From Sinorhizobium chiapasense (lineage in GTDB: Bacteria > Pseudomonadota > Alphaproteobacteria > Rhizobiales > Rhizobiaceae), in NCBI RefSeq assembly GCF_036488675.1, contig NZ_CP133152.1, forward strand, positions 124,001-188,000: 64,000 bases of DNA. The letters are read 5' to 3'. Both the position numbers and the translations under genes were made by a program. Shown piece by piece: positions 16,394 to 24,850 of the stretch (position 1 is its first letter; the number at the start of each line of letters is the position of its first letter). Below the pieces are notes generated by a model. It was not told the DNA's origin, did no database searches, and saw nothing but the letters and a program-made list of their open reading frames with translations.

Positions 16394-16644
16394 TCGAGCG
16401 CATCGTCGATTTCTTTGGCGACGAGAGACACGCGATACGCCGCCGCCGGCTGTTCTATCTGGTGCTCGTTCTGATCGTCGTCGCCGACTTTCTGGTCTCT
16501 CGCGAGCATGCCGAATACCTCTGGGAGCGCCTGCCTGGCTGGTCGGCGGTCTACGGCTTCGGCTCCTGCGTGCTTCTGATTTTCGTTTCCAAGTTTCTCG
16601 GCCATCAGGGCGGGCTCATGCGGCGCGAGGACTATTATGACTGA
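16390..16644 (+). CDS. Small two-helix membrane protein within the complex I cluster
   Basis: 84 residues (MIERIVDFFGDERHAIRRRR...), with membrane spans LFYLVLVLIVVADFLV and AVYGFGSCVLLIFVSKFLG, separated by a short loop with WERLPGW. The ATG overlaps the stop of the upstream pump gene (ATGA), and its end overlaps the next pump gene by eight bases, so it is tightly coupled to both. It is not a standard complex I subunit. It may be an accessory spacer or assembly factor for the extra pump module; this is inferred from position only. Confidence 0.8.
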   Translation: MIERIVDFFGDERHAIRRRRLFYLVLVLIVVADFLVSREHAEYLWERLPGWSAVYGFGSCVLLIFVSKFLGHQGGLMRREDYYD

Positions 16645-18412
16645 CTTCGTCCATCCCGCCCTCCTGTTCATTCTTGGCGCTGTGCCGATCCCGTTCCTGA
16701 AGGGGACAATCCGCAGGGTCTATCTGGTGCTGATCCCGCTCCTGGCGATCTTCGCCGTGCTCGCCATGCCGCCGGGCAGCTACGGCGCGGCGACGTTCAT
16801 CGGGCAGGGGATCCTGATTGCGAAGGTCGACAGGCTCAGCATCGTCTTTGCCACCGTTTTCACCATCATGGCCCTGATCGGCGTGGTTTACGCGCTGCAT
16901 CTCACGCGCGCCGGCCAACACGTGGCGGCGTTCGTCTATGTCGGCAGCGCGCTCGGCGTGGTGTTCGCCGGCGATTACCTGACCCTCTACCTCTTCTGGG
17001 AGGGCATGGCGTTCGCCTCGGCCTATCTGGTTTTCGCCCAGGGCGGCGAGAAAGCGACACGCGCCGCATTCCGCTATCTCATGGTCCACGTCACCGGCGG
17101 CGTCGCCCTGCTCGGAGGCATCCTTGTCCATGGGGCCGCTGCCGGATCGCTGCTCTTTGGGCCGATCGAGGGGGGGCCGATGGATGGGGGGATGGGCGCC
17201 GGTGCTTATCTAATCCTTGCCGGTTTCCTGCTGAATGCCGCCGTACCGCCGCTCAACGCCTGGCTCACCGACACCTATCCGGAAGCGACCGTCACCGGAG
17301 CGGTGTTCATGAGCGCGTTTACCACCAAGACCGCCGTCTATGTGCTGGCGCGAGCCTTTCCGGGGACAGAGCTTCTGGTCTGGCTGGGCACGGTGATGGC
17401 GCTTTACGGTGTCGTCTACGCGGTGCTCGAGAACGACTCTCGGCGGCTGCTTGCCTATCACATCGTCAGCCAGGTGGGCTACATGGTGGCAGGCGTCGGC
17501 ATCGGGACCGAGATGGCGGTGAACGGAGCCACCAGCCATGCCTTCGCTCATATCCTCTACAAGGGGCTCCTGTTCATGGGGGCCGGCGCGGTGATCCACG
17601 TCACCGGCCGGCGCAAGCTCACCGAACTCGGCGGGCTCTACAGGACCATGCCGCTGACCGTGGCGCTCTACATGGTCGGCGCCTTCGCGATCTCGGCGTT
17701 TCCATTTTTCTCGGGCTTCGTCACCAAGTCGATGGTGGTGGCGGCTGCGGGTCACGATCATCGTGCGCTGGTGATGCTGGCACTCACGATGGCCTCGTCG
17801 GGGACGTTCCTGCATACCGGGCTCAAGCTGCCCTATTACATGTTTTTCGGCACGGACCGGAAGCTGGAGGCGCGGGAGCCACCCCGCAACATGCTCGTTG
17901 CGATGGGCATGGCGGCAGCGCTCTGCATTGCGATCGGGGTGTTCCCCGGACCGCTTTACGCGCTCCTGCCCTATCCGGTCGACTTCGAGCCCTATACGGG
18001 TGCCCATGTGACCGAGAGCCTCGGAATCCTGATGTTTACTGCATTGGGCTTCGTCATCTTCCTGCGAGCGCTCGATCCCGAGAACACAATCAGCCTCGAT
18101 ACGGATTGGTTCTACCGCAAGGGCGCGCGAGGCTTCATGTGGCTCGCCGAAAAGCCGCTGGCGCGCTACGAGAAGGCGGTGAGCGATGTGTCGGAGACGG
18201 CGGTGCTGCCCTTCCTGCACGGTTCGGCGCGGGCGGGCCTGCGGCTCGACCTTAATGGTGTGGATGGTGTCGTCAACGGCGTTGCCCGTTCGATCCTTAC
18301 CGGCGGCGGGGCGCTGAGGCGGCTGCAGACCGGCGTCGTGACTCACTACGCGCTGGCCATGATCGCCGGCGTGATCGCGGCTATCGTCGTTTTCGCCGTG
18401 GTGTGGCGATAG
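16637..18412 (+). CDS. NuoL/MrpD-like subunit with lateral-helix-type C terminus
   Basis: 591 residues. The core is antiporter-like: the TM5 glutamate is in LTLYLFWEGMAFASAYLV, TM8 has AFTTKTAVYVLARAF, TM12 has HAFAHILYKGLLFMG. The TM7 position that is lysine in most pumps reads GFLLNAAVPPLNAWL, so Lys is Asn and the usual PxH histidine is Asn. After the core (about residue 480) an amphipathic stretch of roughly 85 residues leads to a last membrane helix entered by LRRLQTGVVTHYALAM, the arrangement of the NuoL lateral helix HL and TM16. It therefore most likely takes the distal NuoL position. There is no separate canonical nuoL in the cluster. Confidence 0.85.
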   Translation: MTDFVHPALLFILGAVPIPFLKGTIRRVYLVLIPLLAIFAVLAMPPGSYGAATFIGQGILIAKVDRLSIVFATVFTIMALIGVVYALHLTRAGQHVAAFVYVGSALGVVFAGDYLTLYLFWEGMAFASAYLVFAQGGEKATRAAFRYLMVHVTGGVALLGGILVHGAAAGSLLFGPIEGGPMDGGMGAGAYLILAGFLLNAAVPPLNAWLTDTYPEATVTGAVFMSAFTTKTAVYVLARAFPGTELLVWLGTVMALYGVVYAVLENDSRRLLAYHIVSQVGYMVAGVGIGTEMAVNGATSHAFAHILYKGLLFMGAGAVIHVTGRRKLTELGGLYRTMPLTVALYMVGAFAISAFPFFSGFVTKSMVVAAAGHDHRALVMLALTMASSGTFLHTGLKLPYYMFFGTDRKLEAREPPRNMLVAMGMAAALCIAIGVFPGPLYALLPYPVDFEPYTGAHVTESLGILMFTALGFVIFLRALDPENTISLDTDWFYRKGARGFMWLAEKPLARYEKAVSDVSETAVLPFLHGSARAGLRLDLNGVDGVVNGVARSILTGGGALRRLQTGVVTHYALAMIAGVIAAIVVFAVVWR

Positions 18413-18420
18413 GGGGTGCG

Positions 18421-19896
18421 ATGGGATTTCCGCTGCTCAGTCTCATCCTATTCACACCAGCCGCCGGGGCGGCGGTTCTGATGTTTCTCCGCAGCGATGA
18501 CGCGGTGCGCTGGACAGCGCTCGTCGTCACGATCCTCGACCTCGCCCTCTCGATCGCGCTGCTGGCCGGCTTCGACACGACGACCCACGAGATGCAATTC
18601 ACCGAGACGGTTCCGTGGGTGCCCGCGCTCGGGATCACCTATGCGCTCGGCGTCGACGGGATCAGCGCGCTCTTCGTTTTCCTGACCGCGCTGCTCGGCG
18701 CGGTCTCGGTGCTCGCCTCCTGGGTTGCGATCGAGCGCAAGGTGAAGGCGTTCATGGTCAGCCTGCTCGCCATGCAGGCGCTGATGTTGGGCGTGTTCTC
18801 GGCGCTCGACCTGTTCCTGTTCTATGTGTGCTGGGAGGCGATGCTGATCCCCATGTACCTGATCATCGGCGTCTGGGGCGGCGAGGGCCGCGTCTATGCG
18901 GCTTTCAAGTTTTTCCTTTACACGCTGGCGGGCAGTCTCCTGTTCCTCATCGGCGTCATCGCGCTCTATTTTCATGGCGGCGAGACCTTCGACATCCTCG
19001 CTTTGACGGCGCGGGACTTGCCGTTCCCGGTCCAGGCCTGGCTGTTCTTCGCCTTCCTGATCGCCTTTGCCGTCAAGGTGCCGATGGTCCCGGTCCATAC
19101 GTGGCTCCCGGACGCCCATGTGCAGGCGCCGACAGCGGGCAGCATCATCCTTGCCGGCGTGCTCCTGAAGATGGGCGCCTACGGTTTCCTGCGCTTCTCG
19201 CTGCCGATGCTGCCGGAGGCGTCGGTGTATTTTTCGCCGCTGATGCTGGCGCTGTCGGCGCTCGCCATCGTCTACGGCGGGCTGCTTGCGCTCGCGCAGG
19301 ATGACCTGAAGAAGCTGGTGGCCTATTCGAGCATCAGCCACATGGGCTTCGTGACGATGGGAATTTTTGCGTTAAACCTCCGGGGGCTCGAGGGGGGCAT
19401 CCTGCAGATGTTCAATCACGGCGTGACGACGGGCGCGCTGTTTCTGTTCGTCGGCCTGATCTACGAGCGGACCCATACCCGCAGCATCGCCGACTATGGC
19501 GGGCTGATGAAGGTGGCGCCGGTCTATGCCGTGTTTCTTGCGCTGTTCACGCTGTCGTCGATGGCGCTGCCAGGAACGAATTCGTTCGTAGGTGAGCTGC
19601 TGGTGCTGTCGGGCGGGTTTGCGGCCAACCTCGCCGTCGGCGCGGCCGCCGTCTTGGGCGCAACGCTCGGCGCGGCCTATCTGCTTGGCATGTATCGGAG
19701 AGTGGCGCTCGGTCCGGCCAGCGTCAGCGCCCGGTTCAAGATCCGCGACGTGAACGCCCGCGAGATGGTGGCGATCTTGCCGCTCGCCGTCTTCGTGCTC
19801 TGGGTCGGGCTCTATCCAAAACCCTTCCTCGATATCATCGACGTCTCGGTGAAACATCTGCTGGCAGAGGTGCATGGCGAGGGGAGCGGCCAATGA
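18421..19896 (+). CDS. nuoM: NADH-quinone oxidoreductase subunit M
   Basis: 491 residues, about 14 membrane helices, starting MGFPLLSLILFTP with AGGGGG upstream; a GTG six codons earlier overlaps the preceding gene and is less likely. NuoM hallmarks are LFYVCWEAMLIPMYLIIG (TM5 Glu), FAFLIAFAVKVPMVPVHTWL (TM7 Lys), GVLLKMGAYGFLR (TM8 Lys) and MFNHGVTTGALFLFVG. It is a proton-translocating module of the membrane arm. The stop overlaps the nuoN start (ATGA). Confidence 0.95.
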   Translation: MGFPLLSLILFTPAAGAAVLMFLRSDDAVRWTALVVTILDLALSIALLAGFDTTTHEMQFTETVPWVPALGITYALGVDGISALFVFLTALLGAVSVLASWVAIERKVKAFMVSLLAMQALMLGVFSALDLFLFYVCWEAMLIPMYLIIGVWGGEGRVYAAFKFFLYTLAGSLLFLIGVIALYFHGGETFDILALTARDLPFPVQAWLFFAFLIAFAVKVPMVPVHTWLPDAHVQAPTAGSIILAGVLLKMGAYGFLRFSLPMLPEASVYFSPLMLALSALAIVYGGLLALAQDDLKKLVAYSSISHMGFVTMGIFALNLRGLEGGILQMFNHGVTTGALFLFVGLIYERTHTRSIADYGGLMKVAPVYAVFLALFTLSSMALPGTNSFVGELLVLSGGFAANLAVGAAAVLGATLGAAYLLGMYRRVALGPASVSARFKIRDVNAREMVAILPLAVFVLWVGLYPKPFLDIIDVSVKHLLAEVHGEGSGQ

Positions 19897-21332
19897 CCGA
19901 CGCCGCGCTCTTCCAATCGATCATAGCAAGCCTGCCCGAAATCGTCGTGGTAACCGGGGCCTGCGTCCTCCTGATCCTGGGTCAGCTTGTGCGCAAGGGG
20001 CAGGAACATTTCCTTGTCTCGGCGTCCGTCGCGGTCGTGCTGATCGCAGCCCTGGCGACGCTCCTGCTGGCGAGCGAGGTGCGGCCGGCCTACTCCGGCA
20101 TGTTCATCGCCGACCGCTTCGCAGTCTTTTTCAAGCTCGTGTTCTACCTGGCCACCATCCTGACATTCCTCCTGTCGCGAAAATATGCCGATATCGAAGG
20201 GATCGCGAGCAGCGAATACTATGTCCTGCTGCTCTTCGCGCTTTTCGGAATGATGATCATGGCCTCGGCGACGGATCTTCTGTCGATCTATGTGGGGCTC
20301 GAACTGATGGTGCTCTGCACCTACGTGCTGACCGGCTTCCTGCGGCGCGAGCGACGCTCGAACGAAGCGGCGTTGAAATACGTGATCCTTGGCGCGGTCT
20401 CGACCGGGATTTTCCTGTATGGGGTCTCGCTGATCTATGGGCTGACCGGCACGACGCAACTCAATGCGATGGCGCAGGCGGTGACCGGCAATCCGCTCGA
20501 TCCCGGATTGCTTCTGGCGGTGGTCTTCATTGTTGCCGGGCTGGTCTTCAAGGTTGGCGCGGTGCCGTTCCATATGTGGGTGCCGGACGTCTATGAAGGC
20601 GCGCCGACGACCATCACCGCCTTCATGTCGGTGGGGCCAAAGGCGGCGGGGTTCGCGGTGATCCTCAGGGTCTTCCTCAACCCTCTGGTCGCCGCTTCGG
20701 ACGTCTGGATCATCGTCGCGGTCATCGCCGTGGTAACGATGGCGCTCGGCAGTTTCGTGGCGCTGGTGCAGGATAATTTCAAGCGGCTGCTCGCCTATTC
20801 CAGCATCGCCCATGCCGGCTTCGCCATTTTCGGCGTGGTGGCAGGCGGCCAGGACGGGGTCGCCAGCGTGATGCTCTACCTGTTGATCTATGCTTTCATG
20901 AATCTCGGCATTTTCGGCGCCGTCATCATGATGCGAAACGGCGATTTCTCAGGCGAGGTCATTAACGACTATGCGGGGTTCGCCAAGTCGCATCCGGGGC
21001 TCGCGCTTCTGATGCTCATCTATCTCTTCTCGCTTGCGGGCATTCCGCCGACGGCCGGCTTCTTCGCCAAGTTCTACGTGCTGGTCGCACTCGTGGAGCG
21101 CGGGTTCGTCGTGCTGGCGGTGATCGCCGTGCTCTTGAGCGCCGTTGCCGCCTACTTTTACATCCGCATCGTCATGGTGATCTACATGCGCGAGCCGGAG
21201 AGGGTGTTCGACCCGGCGCTGACACCCATGGTGCGCGCCACGCTCGCCTTCACCGCCCTCGGCACCATCGGTATCGGGCTATTTCCGGCGTGGTTCCTTG
21301 GGTTTGCGCAACAGTCGGCGGCTGGCGGCTAG
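19893..21332 (+). CDS. nuoN: NADH-quinone oxidoreductase subunit N
   Basis: 479 residues, about 14 membrane helices. NuoN features are LLSIYVGLELMVLCTYVLTG, FKVGAVPFHMWVPDVYEGAP (TM7 Lys), VGPKAAGFAVILRVF and DNFKRLLAYSSIAHAGFAIF. It is the third pump module, proximal to NuoK in complex I. The stop TAG (21330-21332) is also the first bases of a palindromic repeat; a gap of 297 bases then precedes nuoA, so nuoA may have its own promoter. Confidence 0.95.
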   Translation: MTDAALFQSIIASLPEIVVVTGACVLLILGQLVRKGQEHFLVSASVAVVLIAALATLLLASEVRPAYSGMFIADRFAVFFKLVFYLATILTFLLSRKYADIEGIASSEYYVLLLFALFGMMIMASATDLLSIYVGLELMVLCTYVLTGFLRRERRSNEAALKYVILGAVSTGIFLYGVSLIYGLTGTTQLNAMAQAVTGNPLDPGLLLAVVFIVAGLVFKVGAVPFHMWVPDVYEGAPTTITAFMSVGPKAAGFAVILRVFLNPLVAASDVWIIVAVIAVVTMALGSFVALVQDNFKRLLAYSSIAHAGFAIFGVVAGGQDGVASVMLYLLIYAFMNLGIFGAVIMMRNGDFSGEVINDYAGFAKSHPGLALLMLIYLFSLAGIPPTAGFFAKFYVLVALVERGFVVLAVIAVLLSAVAAYFYIRIVMVIYMREPERVFDPALTPMVRATLAFTALGTIGIGLFPAWFLGFAQQSAAGG

Positions 21333-21480
21333 AGCATCCCGCTTTCAGTGGAATCACTGAAAGCGGATAAGATGCTCTAGAATCAAAGTGCTAGAGCGTC
21401 CTTTGTGCGTTCACTTGAACGCACGGCGCTCTAGAACGGGATGCGGAAAAGTGCGCGGTTTTCCGCCCGCATCCCGCGCT
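21330..21480. repeat. Composite of three palindromic repeats between nuoN and nuoA
   Basis: Three units in a row: a palindrome around CCGCTTTCAGTG / CACTGAAAGCGG bounded by TAGAGCATC and GATGCTCTA (21330-21380); a unit around GTGCGTTCACTTGAACGCAC bounded by CTAGAGCG and CGCTCTAG (21391-21434); and a unit GGGATGCGGAAAAG ... CCGCCCGCATCCC (21435-21479). Related units recur at 23017, 31818, 38431, 40220, 43220 and 63837. They match the style of rhizobial intergenic mosaic elements. Confidence 0.85.
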
Positions 21481-21629
21481 AAATGTTTAGAATCGATTGG
21501 ATTTGCAATGATCCGCCCGACGGAATAGACTCTTCGGAGGACTGCCCAGGTCGCTTTCGGGGCGACGACATCACCGGCCCCATATCGCGACTGAGCAAAG
21601 CCCTCGTTGGTTGAGCGGGGCGTGATGAT

Positions 21630-21995
21630 ATGACGGCAATGGAATTCCTGCCGGTTCTTCTCATGGTCGCCGGAATTGTTCTGGTGGCGGGGGTGACGCT
21701 TTTTGTTTCCTCGCTGCTGCGCCCCTCCAACCCCTATCCGGCAAAGAACATGCCCTATGAATGCGGCATGGACCCTGCGGGCGAGGCCGCGGGAGGCCGC
21801 TTCCGGGTGCAGTTCTATATCCTCGCCATCCTGCTGGTCGTCTTCGACGTCGAGACGATGTTCCTCTTTCCCTGGGCCGTCGTGCTGAAAGAGATCGGGC
21901 TGGTCGGTTTTGTCGAGATGTTCGTTTTCATCGTGCTGCTTCTCGTAGGTTTCGCCTACGCCTGGCTAAAGGGAGCGCTTGAATGGGAGGAGTAG
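21630..21995 (+). CDS. nuoA: NADH-quinone oxidoreductase subunit A
   Basis: 121 residues, three membrane helices. The conserved loop [20 protein letters not shown] holds the Cys and Glu of the quinone-site TM1-2 loop. The third helix region [20 protein letters not shown] is also typical. It starts the run of peripheral-arm genes nuoABCDEFG and overlaps nuoB by 13 bases. Confidence 0.95.
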   Translation: MTAMEFLPVLLMVAGIVLVAGVTLFVSSLLRPSNPYPAKNMPYECGMDPAGEAAGGRFRVQFYILAILLVVFDVETMFLFPWAVVLKEIGLVGFVEMFVFIVLLLVGFAYAWLKGALEWEE

Positions 21996-22486
21996 GAAAC
22001 GCGATCCGCGACAGCGTGCTGTTCACCACCGCCGACAGCATCGTCAGCTGGAGCCGGCGGTCGGCATTGTGGCCGGAGACCTTCGGCATTGCCTGCTGCG
22101 CCATCGAGATGATCTCGGCCGGTTGCGCCCGCTATGATCTCGACCGGTTCGGCGTGGTGTTCCGGCCTTCGCCGCGCCAGTCCGACGTGATGATCATCGC
22201 CGGCACCGTGACGCGGAAATTCGCGCCGGTCGTCAGGCGGCTCTACGACCAGATGCCGGAACCGCGCTGGGTGATCGCCATGGGCACCTGCGCTATTTCG
22301 GGCGGGGTCTACAACACCTACGCCGTGGTTCAGGGGTCGGAAACCTTCGTTCCGGTCGACGTGCATGTGCCGGGCTGCCCACCGCGGCCCGAGGCGCTGA
22401 TGCACGGCTTCCTCCTGTTGCAAGAAAAGATCAAGAAGTCCCGCGCGTTGACGGGAACGCCTCTGGGTAGGGTTGTAGCGTCATGA
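21983..22486 (+). CDS. nuoB: NADH-quinone oxidoreductase subunit B
   Basis: 167 residues. It carries the terminal [4Fe-4S] cluster N2, with the tandem cysteines in [19 protein letters not shown], a further Cys in [14 protein letters not shown] and the last in [15 protein letters not shown]. It passes electrons to quinone at the interface with NuoD. The start overlaps nuoA; the stop overlaps nuoC (ATGA). Confidence 0.96.
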   Translation: MGGVGNAIRDSVLFTTADSIVSWSRRSALWPETFGIACCAIEMISAGCARYDLDRFGVVFRPSPRQSDVMIIAGTVTRKFAPVVRRLYDQMPEPRWVIAMGTCAISGGVYNTYAVVQGSETFVPVDVHVPGCPPRPEALMHGFLLLQEKIKKSRALTGTPLGRVVAS

Positions 22487-23019
22487 GTTTGGAACCGTCT
22501 CTCAACCGCGCTCCGATCACGGAGCGCTTCGGGGGAGAAATCGAGGACCTCGGCACCTCGCACGGCATTGATGCCTTTGCTGTTCCTCCTGAGAAGATCG
22601 TCGATTTCTGTCGGTTTCTGAAAGAAGATCCGGCGCTCAAATTCAATTTCCTTTCGGATATCTGCGGGGTCGATCACTATCCTGAAACGCCGCGCTACGA
22701 GGCCGTCTACCACCTCTATTCGCTGCCGAACAAATGGCGGATCCGCATCAAGTGCCGACTTGGCGATCCCCCTGAGGTTCCCTCGGTCACCGGCGTTTGG
22801 CGCACCGCCAACTGGCACGAGCGCGAGGCCTGGGACATGTACGGCATCCGGTTTACGGGGCATCCCGACCTGCGCCGGATCTATATGTGGGAAGGGTTCG
22901 AGGGCTTCCCGCAGCGCAAGGACTTTCCGCTCCGGGGCTACAAGGACAAGCTGAACCCGTTTGGCGCCGAAGGCCCGCCGCCGACGCAGCCGGACCTTGC
23001 CACCAAGGACATTCCCTAG
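22483..23019 (+). CDS. nuoC: NADH-quinone oxidoreductase subunit C
   Basis: 178 residues, 30 kDa subunit family, unfused to NuoD. It contains the family signature region [20 protein letters not shown] followed by [20 protein letters not shown]. It scaffolds NuoD and NuoB in the hydrophilic arm. The stop TAG (23017-23019) opens a repeat unit that fills most of the 85-base gap to nuoD. Confidence 0.95.
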   Translation: MSLEPSLNRAPITERFGGEIEDLGTSHGIDAFAVPPEKIVDFCRFLKEDPALKFNFLSDICGVDHYPETPRYEAVYHLYSLPNKWRIRIKCRLGDPPEVPSVTGVWRTANWHEREAWDMYGIRFTGHPDLRRIYMWEGFEGFPQRKDFPLRGYKDKLNPFGAEGPPPTQPDLATKDIP

Positions 23020-23070
23020 AGCGGGATGAAGAAAAGTGTGGGCGGTTTTCCGCCCATCGCGCTCGACTGA
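23017..23070. repeat. Palindromic repeat unit between nuoC and nuoD
   Basis: TAGAGCGGGATGAAGAAAAG, then a GGGCGGTTTTCCGCCC hairpin and CGCGCTC. This is the same family as 21435-21479. It begins with the nuoC stop codon. Confidence 0.75.
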
Positions 23071-23104
23071 TTCAAAGGAGGCCGCACCGCACCGGAGACC
23101 TGAG

Positions 23105-24319
23105 ATGACCGAAGTCACCGAGCTCATGAGGCCGCAAGGCGAAGCGCTCAATACCAAGGAAGTGCTTCTCAATCTCGGCCCGCAGCATCCGAGCACCCAC
23201 GGGGTGCTGCGACTCGTCCTCGAGCTGGATGGCGAGTATGTCGAGCGCGTGGATCCGCATATCGGCTATCTCCACCGCGGCACCGAGAAACTGGCGGAGA
23301 GTTTTACCTACACCCAGATCTTCCCGCTGACAGACCGGCTCGACTATCTCTGTCCGCCCTCGAACAACCTCGCCTTCGCGCTGGCGGTGGAAAAGCTCCT
23401 GGGGATCGAAGCGCCGATCCGCGCGCAATATATCCGCGTGCTGATGGCCGAACTGGCGCGGATCTCCGGCCATCTCCTGATCACCGGCGCGCTGCCGATG
23501 GACCTCGGCGCCATGACCGCGCTGCTTTACGTCATGCGCGAACGCGAAATGATCATGGACCTCCTGGAAATGATCACCGGCGCGCGCATGCACACTTCCT
23601 TCTGCAGGGTTGGCGGGGTGCGCGAAGACCTGCCCGACGGCTTCCTTCCGAAGATCAGGGAGTTCTGCGACATCTTCCCGAGCCGGATCCGCGATTATGA
23701 GCGATTGCTCGAAGATAACCGGGTGTTCCTCAATCGCACGGAAGGCATCGGCGTGATCTCCGGCGAGGACGCGATCGACCTGGGCCTAAGCGGTCCGAAC
23801 CTGCGTGCTTCCGGTGTCGACTGGGACATTCGGCGCGACGAGCCTTACGAAATCTACGACCGCCTCGATTTCAACGTCATCACCCGCGACGAGGGCGATT
23901 GCTACGCGCGCTGGCGGTGTCGGGTCGACGAGATGCGTGAAAGCATCCGCATCATCGAGCAATGTCTCGCCCAGATGCCCGAGGGGCCGTTCCAGATCGA
24001 CATGCCGACGATCGCCTTCCCGGTGGACAAGGAACGGGTGCACTGTTCGATGGAGGCGCTGATCCAGCATTTCGACCTGTCGGCCTATGGCTTCAACGTG
24101 CCGGCCGGCGAGGTCTATTCGGCGATCGAGGCGCCAAAGGGCGAGCTCGGCTTCTACATCATCAGCGACGGGTCGCCCAAACCCTTCCGCATGAAGGTGC
24201 GGGCGCCCTCGTTCGTCAATCTTCAGGCGCTCTTCGGCGTCAGCAACGCCCGCTACCTGGCGGACATGATCGCGGTGCTGGGCAGCCTCGACCCGGTGAT
24301 GGCGGAGGTGGACAAGTAG
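23105..24319 (+). CDS. nuoD: NADH-quinone oxidoreductase subunit D
   Basis: 404 residues from the ATG at 23105 (MTEVTELMRPQGEALNTKE); an upstream in-frame ATG at 23036 lies in the repeat region and is rejected. The 49 kDa subunit features are NLGPQHPSTHGVLRLVLELD, IGYLHRGTEKLAE, EGPFQIDMPTIAFP and the C-terminal GSLDPVMAEVDK. It forms the quinone-binding pocket with NuoB and NuoH; the loop His of GPQHPSTHG and a Tyr ligand region are present. Confidence 0.95.
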   Translation: MTEVTELMRPQGEALNTKEVLLNLGPQHPSTHGVLRLVLELDGEYVERVDPHIGYLHRGTEKLAESFTYTQIFPLTDRLDYLCPPSNNLAFALAVEKLLGIEAPIRAQYIRVLMAELARISGHLLITGALPMDLGAMTALLYVMREREMIMDLLEMITGARMHTSFCRVGGVREDLPDGFLPKIREFCDIFPSRIRDYERLLEDNRVFLNRTEGIGVISGEDAIDLGLSGPNLRASGVDWDIRRDEPYEIYDRLDFNVITRDEGDCYARWRCRVDEMRESIRIIEQCLAQMPEGPFQIDMPTIAFPVDKERVHCSMEALIQHFDLSAYGFNVPAGEVYSAIEAPKGELGFYIISDGSPKPFRMKVRAPSFVNLQALFGVSNARYLADMIAVLGSLDPVMAEVDK

Positions 24320-24333
24320 GAGATTTGGACGCG

Positions 24334-24846
24334 ATGAGCATGCGCGAAAAAATCGAACAGGCGGCGGCGGCGTATCCGGACCAGCGCTCGGCGATCATGC
24401 CGGCGCTTGTGATCGCACAGAAGGAGCATGGCCATCTGCCCGGTCCCGTGCTGGAGGAGGTCGCCGACATCCTCGGCGTCGAGCGGATCTGGGTCTACGA
24501 GCTGGCGACCTTTTACACGCTCTTCCACACCGAGCCGGTCGGCAGGTTCCATCTGCAACTCTGCGACAATGTCTCCTGCATGCTGTGCGGATCGGAGAAC
24601 CTCCTGAAGCATATGGAGGCGGCGCTCGGCATCAGGAAGGGCGACACCACGGCGGACGGGCTCTTCACCCTTTCGACCGTCGAATGCCTCGGCGCCTGCG
24701 AGTTGGCCCCGGTGATGCAGGTCGGCGACGATTACCACGGCAATCTTGATGTCGCGCGGCTGGACGCCCTTTTGGAAAGTCTTCGGGCTGCGGCGGGGCG
24801 GGTGGCGGCCGTCGAGCACGCTTCTCAGCCGTCGCCGGGAGAGTAG
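24334..24846 (+). CDS. nuoE: NADH-quinone oxidoreductase subunit E
   Basis: 170 residues, 24 kDa subunit. The [2Fe-2S] cluster N1a ligands are in LCDNVSCMLCGSENLL and STVECLGACELAP. The start ATG at 24334 has GTAGGAG upstream; a second ATG two codons later is also possible. It partners NuoF at the NADH-oxidising tip. Four bases separate it from the nuoF start. Confidence 0.94.
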   Translation: MSMREKIEQAAAAYPDQRSAIMPALVIAQKEHGHLPGPVLEEVADILGVERIWVYELATFYTLFHTEPVGRFHLQLCDNVSCMLCGSENLLKHMEAALGIRKGDTTADGLFTLSTVECLGACELAPVMQVGDDYHGNLDVARLDALLESLRAAAGRVAAVEHASQPSPGE

Positions 24847-24850
24847 CGCC

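Noticed and set aside
21330..21480. Regularly spaced repeats as a possible CRISPR array
   Set aside because: The units are palindromic, differ from one another and are scattered singly across the window; there are no equal spacers and no cas genes.
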